Origin: Flavobacteriales bacterium UBA4110
GTDB lineage: Bacteria > Bacteroidota > Bacteroidia > Flavobacteriales > Weeksellaceae
Direction of reading: 5' to 3'
Length of the DNA: 64,000 nucleotides
Assembly (NCBI GenBank): GCA_002383165.1
Contig: DFXK01000005.1
Coordinates: 1 to 64,000 of the forward strand
Positions 59,219 to 64,000 of this stretch are shown here, piece after piece. Each line of letters begins with the position of its first letter. Position 1 is the stretch's first letter. The notes below the pieces were generated by a model. That model was not told the DNA's origin and did not search any database. It worked only from the letters and a program-made list of their open reading frames with translations. Both the position numbers and the translations under genes were made by a program.

Positions 59219-59333
59219 CTAGCAGCCCGACTTGAGCGGAAATCCTTTTTTGCTTTGATTGAATTTCTAGTTTATCTGAAATCTTATTGCAAAAAAGATT
59301 GGGAGCGGAAGGCGGAAATTGCTGCCCAAACTA
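59219..59333 (-). repeat. dispersed structured repeat, copy D
   Basis: On the minus strand it reads TTTGGGCAGC, AATTTCCGCCTTCCGCTCCC, AATCTTTTTTGC, a centre, GCAAAAAAGG, ATTTCCGCTCAAGTC, GGGCTGC. The centre (about 45 nt) is long; CTTTTTTGC / GCAAAAAAG arms pair. It begins 7 nt after the recQ stop (59340). Confidence 0.82.
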
Positions 59334-59339
59334 AAATTA

Positions 59340-61241
59340 TTATTGATTGAGCATATAGGTTTTATAGTTCAACATTTTCACTTTTCCGATGTCTAACAAG
59401 AAAATGGTGGTTTCAGAAACGCTTTCTCGCTGATAAAAATGCAAAGCGGCACACATTTCATCCAATGTCATAGGTTTTTTCTCCAGTTGCAAAATGATTT
59501 CTGATGAGAGATTACGCTTGGAAGCTGTCCGTTTTCTACAAACGGAACATTTTCCGCAGTTTTCCGCATCGGCTTCACCAAAATAACTGAGAATCAGTTT
59601 CATTTTACAAAAATCTGTATCTCGGACATAGAATTTATTTTCTTCCCACTTTCGTAGTTTATTCTGTTGGATAAGATGAAAAAGCCGCCAATATTCTCCA
59701 AATAGATGTCTGTCATTTCTTGGTTTTAGGAACTTTATGGCATGCTGACCACCATCCAAATATTCCAGATAACCTGCTTTTTGCATTTGTTTTAATTTTA
59801 CTTTAAAAGACTGAACATCAAAATTATTTTTACTGCAAAATGCGGCATCACTAAAATAAACTTTTTGGATTGCCAATCCTGGTAAATTCCTGAACAGCAA
59901 TTCCAAGAAATAGGCATCGGAAGGATTGAGCTGCTCTAATTCTTCTGGCTTTACAATACTCTGAATGGTGGATGCAGAAGCAGCACTTTTATGATAAATT
60001 AATTCCTGATTATGTAGAAACGAAAGAATATTCCTGATTTTGGCTTTAGATAATTTCGTCAGATTATTGAGCTTTTGAATCTCTAATGAAAATGTTTTTT
60101 CCGGAAAGTCATTATCTCCAATCTGAAACATCGAATAAAGATAGGTTATAATTTTCTGATATTCCGATTTGCTTGGAATCTGATTCCTAAAAATCTCGTC
60201 TATATGGGCAAGTTCCTGCTCGTTCCAAAGCAAAAAGGCTATTGCTTCGTCTCCGTTTCTTCCAGCTCTTCCTATTTCCTGATAATAATTTTCGATTGTG
60301 GAAGATGGCGACAGATGGATAACGAATTTCACATTATGTTTGTCTATTCCCATTCCGAAAGCATTGGTAGATACTAATACGTGAAAGCGACCGGAAATCC
60401 ATTTTTTTTGTAATCTTTCCTTTTCTGTGGCTGGCAATCCTGCGTGATAGAAATCTACATTTGGAAAGTTATTATTTTTTAAAAAAGCAGTTAAAGCTTC
60501 CGCTTCTTTTCTTGTTCTGGAATAGATAATTCCCGAAGCCCGATTTTGGTTCAAAAACTCAAGTATTCTGTTATATTTATCCGAAATATTTTCTACAATT
60601 ACATTAAGGTTATCTCTTCTGAAGCTTTTTCTGAAAATCTTTGTTTCATGAAGACCGAGTTTGTCTGATATTTCGTTAACAACTTTATTGGTTGCTGTGG
60701 CAGTGAGTGCAAGGCAAGGCACTTTTTTGAATTCCTGTCTAAATTGTTTTATATTCTGATAACTAGGACGAAAATCCGAACCCCATTCGGAAATACAATG
60801 CGCTTCATCTACTGCTATAAAAGATATCTGAATATCCTGAATATTTTTTAAAAACAACTGATTTTGCAATCTTTCAGGAGAAACATAAAGAATTTTTATT
60901 AATCCGTCTTTACATTTAGTATAGACCAATTCTTCTTCAAATTCGTCCAACTCGGAACTGAGTAATTCTCCTTCGATTCCTAATGATTGAAGCATAAGAA
61001 TCTGATCTTTCATCAAAGCTAAAAGTGGAGACACCACCAAGCAAACACCTTCTAAAACCACTGCCGGCAACTGATAACAGAGAGATTTCCCTCCGCCTGT
61101 CGGCAAAAGTGCAAGCGAATCTTTTCCGGAGATAATGGATAAAATTATTTCTTTTTGAGAAGATCTAAAATCATTATAACCCCAAAAGTTTTTTAGAGTA
61201 TCAATGATTAATTTCTCATTAGAGTTTACTGATGAAAGCAT
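59340..61241 (-). CDS. recQ: ATP-dependent DNA helicase RecQ
   Basis: A 633-residue SF2 helicase acting in recombination and replication restart. Walker A PTGGGKSLCYQLP (Lys52), DEAHCISEWGSDFRP (Asp145-His148) and QEIGRAGRNGDE are present, then a RecQ-Ct zinc motif (CGKCSVCRKR near 575-584). There is no HRDC domain after the wing, so it is a short form like many Bacteroidota RecQs. A SEWGS substitution replaces the usual SQWGH, but the catalytic residues are intact. The end is directly followed by repeat copy D. Confidence 0.94.
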   Translation of the reverse strand: MLSSVNSNEKLIIDTLKNFWGYNDFRSSQKEIILSIISGKDSLALLPTGGGKSLCYQLPAVVLEGVCLVVSPLLALMKDQILMLQSLGIEGELLSSELDEFEEELVYTKCKDGLIKILYVSPERLQNQLFLKNIQDIQISFIAVDEAHCISEWGSDFRPSYQNIKQFRQEFKKVPCLALTATATNKVVNEISDKLGLHETKIFRKSFRRDNLNVIVENISDKYNRILEFLNQNRASGIIYSRTRKEAEALTAFLKNNNFPNVDFYHAGLPATEKERLQKKWISGRFHVLVSTNAFGMGIDKHNVKFVIHLSPSSTIENYYQEIGRAGRNGDEAIAFLLWNEQELAHIDEIFRNQIPSKSEYQKIITYLYSMFQIGDNDFPEKTFSLEIQKLNNLTKLSKAKIRNILSFLHNQELIYHKSAASASTIQSIVKPEELEQLNPSDAYFLELLFRNLPGLAIQKVYFSDAAFCSKNNFDVQSFKVKLKQMQKAGYLEYLDGGQHAIKFLKPRNDRHLFGEYWRLFHLIQQNKLRKWEENKFYVRDTDFCKMKLILSYFGEADAENCGKCSVCRKRTASKRNLSSEIILQLEKKPMTLDEMCAALHFYQRESVSETTIFLLDIGKVKMLNYKTYMLNQ

Positions 61242-61263
61242 GTGTAAATTTACTTAAATAATG

Positions 61264-61291
61264 CACAAAAAAACCGCATCGCTGCGGTTTT
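61264..61291 (-). terminator. terminator of the first OmpA-family gene
   Basis: A 9-bp stem (AAAACCGCA 61270-61278 with TGCGGTTTT 61283-61291) is followed by a T run on the minus strand. It lies 25 nt after the stop at 61316. Confidence 0.82.
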
Positions 61292-61315
61292 TATTCTAAC
61301 GTGTATTTAAAATTT

Positions 61316-62752
61316 TTATTTCACTTCGAAATAGACTCTTCTATTTGCTCTGTTTTTCCACTCTTCACACTTTTCGGCAGGATCACATTCCGGATAAAGC
61401 AGGTTTTTCTCCCCTGTCCCAAAAGCTTCCAACTTTTTTCTATCAGCACCATTCTCTATCAAATAATTTTTGACATTTTGTGCTCTCCTTTCAGATAATT
61501 TCTGGTTATATTTTTCAGTTCCTCTTGTGTCTGTCCCACCTATCACTTTAAAATCAACACCTGAAGCGTTGATATAATTTATAGCTTGAGTAAGAATAGG
61601 TCTATTAGAAGGAAGGATTCTATCTGAATCTAAATCAAATTCAATTCCTTTTAATAATCTTTCACTGTCCGTCACCACTCCTGCCTGAGTTGCAGAAGTA
61701 ACGGGACATCCGTTATTTTCTACTGGACCTGGAACAGTTACACATCTATCATTAAGATCAATAACTCCATCCAAGTCTATATCAAGAGCAACTCCAGCCC
61801 CATCAACTCTTGCGCCAGCAGGAGTGTCAAGTTGTCTATCCCAATCATCACAAACACCATCATTATCTGCATCTCCTTTTTTACAGACCTCTATATCCTG
61901 AGTTTTATCATTGAGAACATCAAGTTTATAATAAATCTCCTGCAAAGGATCGTGCCACATTAGATGAGATTCATGCTTACCAAGTTTAAATGTTAAGCCT
62001 AAAGTCCCATTGAAAAAATTATCAGAAACTTGATCTTCTATTAAGTTATATCCATTCTGTCCAACACCAGCTCCGTCAAACTCATCATCACCCGTAACCA
62101 CATACATCAAACGACCTTCTATATCAATCCTGTTATTGACCTTAAATTTAAGTCCTGCACCAGCCTGACCAAAAAGGGAATTCAATTTAAATGGTTTTGA
62201 TTCATAGTTCAAAACTTGATTAAATTCAGTTCCTGGATTTTGCCTGTAAGATCTATATGCTAAAGTACCGATACCTGCGTAACCGTGAAGCGCCCATCTA
62301 AATGGAGATTTATTATCTACTCTTCTGAGCAAGTTAGAGAAATTAACATCCCCAAGAAGTGAGATTGCATCGTATTGTGTTCTTCCCGCAGGATAATTTC
62401 CTGGCAAAGCTTGATGATCTTTTGTATTGATCTGTCCTTGTCTAGTTTCGCCTCTGTCATACTGTAGATTGACACCAAATGCGTGGGTAATTGCTTTATC
62501 TACACTAATATAAGCAGAATATCCGAATAGATTTTTACCATTTCCGTTCTTAATAGAAGTCATATCTGCTGACTGAATCAAAGGAACACCAGCTCCTACC
62601 GAGATAGACCAGTCATTGAATCTTTTTGACTCCTGTGAAAATGGCGAAATATTCTGAGAACCTGAATTAGCATCTGCTGATACAGTCTGACCCGCCAAAC
62701 TCATAGGCAACAATAATGCTACGACTGCTAATGATAATAAATCTTGTTTCAT
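61316..62752 (-). CDS. OmpA-family outer-membrane protein with calcium-type repeats
   Basis: A 478-residue protein. Signal peptide with Gln22 at +1 (MSLAGQTV); an eight-stranded-like N-terminal beta-barrel (about 40-275, with GVNLQYDRGETRQ and FSNLLRRVDN); a thrombospondin type 3-like segment (about 285-350, DADNDGVCDDWD and DIDLDGVIDLNDRC) with Ca-binding-type Asp repeats; and a C-terminal OmpA domain (about 375-478, GGTDTRGTEKYN, NRRVYFEVK). It spans the outer membrane and binds peptidoglycan. It is 27 nt downstream of a frameshifted paralogue, from which it likely arose by duplication. Confidence 0.93.
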   Translation of the reverse strand: MKQDLLSLAVVALLLPMSLAGQTVSADANSGSQNISPFSQESKRFNDWSISVGAGVPLIQSADMTSIKNGNGKNLFGYSAYISVDKAITHAFGVNLQYDRGETRQGQINTKDHQALPGNYPAGRTQYDAISLLGDVNFSNLLRRVDNKSPFRWALHGYAGIGTLAYRSYRQNPGTEFNQVLNYESKPFKLNSLFGQAGAGLKFKVNNRIDIEGRLMYVVTGDDEFDGAGVGQNGYNLIEDQVSDNFFNGTLGLTFKLGKHESHLMWHDPLQEIYYKLDVLNDKTQDIEVCKKGDADNDGVCDDWDRQLDTPAGARVDGAGVALDIDLDGVIDLNDRCVTVPGPVENNGCPVTSATQAGVVTDSERLLKGIEFDLDSDRILPSNRPILTQAINYINASGVDFKVIGGTDTRGTEKYNQKLSERRAQNVKNYLIENGADRKKLEAFGTGEKNLLYPECDPAEKCEEWKNRANRRVYFEVK

Positions 62753-62779
62753 ATTTTAATGTTTTTTTTGCTTAGTTAA

Positions 62780-64000
62780 TTATCTAGCTACAAAATACAC
62801 CCTTCTGTTAGCTTCATTTTTCCATTCTAGACATTTTGTAGCAGGATCACACTCTACATACTTTAAGTCCTCTTTTTCTCTTCCTTCTGCAGTAAGTACG
62901 CTCGTCGGAACTCCTTTATTAACAAGATATTTTACGACAATATCAGCTCTGGATTGGGATAAGTTTTTATTAAAAATTGCTGATCCTCTGCTATCTGTAG
63001 CACCTACTACTATAAATCTTTCTTGTGAGCCAAATGTTTTAATAATTTCTACAGCCTTATCCAAGTAGTTAAAGGATTTATCTCCGATTACATCTTTATT
63101 TAATTGAAATTTGATTCCGTTGACATACTTGTTTTCTTCAACATCCGAGGTATTACCAACCATATTACTGCTAACTAAAGGTTCTTTGGACATCCGTTAT
63201 TTTCTATGGGTCCTGGAACAGTAACGCATTTATCATTCAAATCTATAACGCCATCTAAATCAGAATCTAGTGCTACACCAGCACCATCAACCCTTGCGCT
63301 GGCAGGTGTGTTCAGTTGTCTATCCCAATCGTCACAAACGCCATCATTATCCATATCTCCTTTCTCGCAAACCTTGAAGTCTTTGAATTTTTCTTCTAGA
63401 TTACCAGCTTTAGTATAAGCGTCTTGCAAGGGATCTACCCAACGTAAATGATTTGGATGTTGTCCTAACTTAAATGAAAATGCCAAATTGAATAACCAAG
63501 CATTGTCTGTGGAAGAATCATTGATTAAATTATATCCAGGCGCAGCTTTTCTTGTTTCGCCGCCACCATCAAATTCATCGTCTCCACTAATTAAGTATAA
63601 AGCTCTCAATTCCAAATCAAGAAGTCTTGATACATTATATTTTAATCCAGCACCGCCAATATACGTGAAGCTACCGATATTCATCTTCTGCTCTATATAA
63701 GAAGGCCATTTGCTTAAGGTATTATTATCTTGAAGAAAAGTTTTAAAACCTGTAAGTCCAACTCCTGCATAACCGTGAATAGCCCATCTGAATTTTGATT
63801 GGTTATCAACTCTTCTCATTAGATTGGAAAAATTGACATCTCCTAAAAGTGTAACTTGGTCAAATTTCGTATAGCCATGTCCTACTCCAGCAGCATCATT
63901 CAAGTACGCTTTTTGCTTAGTCTCTCCTTTTATGTATAATAATGAGAGTCCAAAAGTGTGTGTGATTTGTTTATCAAGGCTTACAAAACCGTTCCATCCC
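62780..64000 (-). pseudogene. OmpA-family protein paralogue, frameshifted and cut by the window edge
   Basis: The barrel and Ca-type repeat part reads from the window edge (64000) to about 63175 (frame: GWNGFVSLDKQITH ... PGPIENNGCPKNL stop). The OmpA domain reads in another frame from about 63193 to 62780 (MSKEPLVSSNMVGN ... NRRVYFVAR). By comparison with the intact copy at 61316, the break is a 1-nt loss in the A run of TGTCCAAAGAACC near 63185, where CCA-AAA-GAA would read on. The junction falls at the same place as the Ca-repeat/OmpA boundary of the paralogue. It could be a true pseudogene, a sequencing error or a -1 slip site. The 5' end is outside the window. Confidence 0.85.

Overview
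The window is chromosomal DNA of a low-GC member of the Bacteroidota, most likely Chryseobacterium or a close relative (Weeksellaceae, Flavobacteriia). Supporting this are type IX secretion (T9SS) type A and type B C-terminal sorting domains, promoters of the flavobacterial form TTG-N19-TAnnTTTG, very few Shine-Dalgarno sequences, a DUF4295 ribosomal-protein gene after rpmB-rpmG, and signal peptides that nearly all place Gln directly after the cleavage site. I see no prophage, insertion sequence, CRISPR array or plasmid gene. The window is core genome with some lineage-specific surface and envelope genes. Gene density is high and about two thirds of the genes lie on the minus strand.

Layout. 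1-1715: 5' part of a tRNA with its promoter, trxA, and an IscS/NifS-type desulfurase. 1767-5380: a four-gene minus-strand unit (UbiA-type phosphoribosyltransferase, DprE1-like flavoenzyme, DprE2-like SDR, HAD phosphatase) that matches the mycobacterial route to polyprenyl-phosphate arabinose. 5473-8462: two lipoproteins and a subtilase. 8522-14136: the parA-parB-DUF5683-dapB-lepB-wbqC block. 14322-22413: TonB, a PDZ/retropepsin protein, a glycosyltransferase, recR, folA, glutaminyl cyclase, trmB and small surface proteins. 22569-27756: two large T9SS type B proteins. 27861-33509: tsf, two small secreted proteins, a deoxynucleoside kinase, an ArsC-like protein, rpmB-rpmG-DUF4295, ftsY and glsB. 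33618-36500: a secreted reprolysin-like metalloprotease. 36572-43017: coaE, an MBL hydrolase, ruvB, a polytopic membrane protein, a glycine-zipper lipoprotein and purA. 43489-50132: asnB, ridA, lptD and an amidase. 50192-51157: tRNA-Glu, rpsT, tRNA-Glu and aroQ. 51186-61241: a lipoprotein, PaaI/PaaG-like proteins, clpB, an M43 metalloprotease, an endonuclease-like protein, fmt and recQ. 61316-64000: two OmpA-family porin-like proteins in tandem, the second frameshifted and cut by the window edge.

Three signals stand out. First, a structured, dispersed non-coding repeat occurs four times, always 0-33 nt downstream of a minus-strand gene and always in the same orientation to it. One copy runs into the 5' end of the next gene. 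Second, the DprE1/DprE2/UbiA-like cluster is complete, and its DprE1 has Ala where the mycobacterial enzyme carries the benzothiazinone-target Cys. Third, every predicted signal-peptidase-I substrate has Gln at +1 (the Bacteroidetes 'Q-rule'), and the window also encodes a lipoprotein glutaminyl cyclase that could cap those N-termini. In addition, several genes share G-free CATCA/TATCA-rich leaders directly before their start codons.
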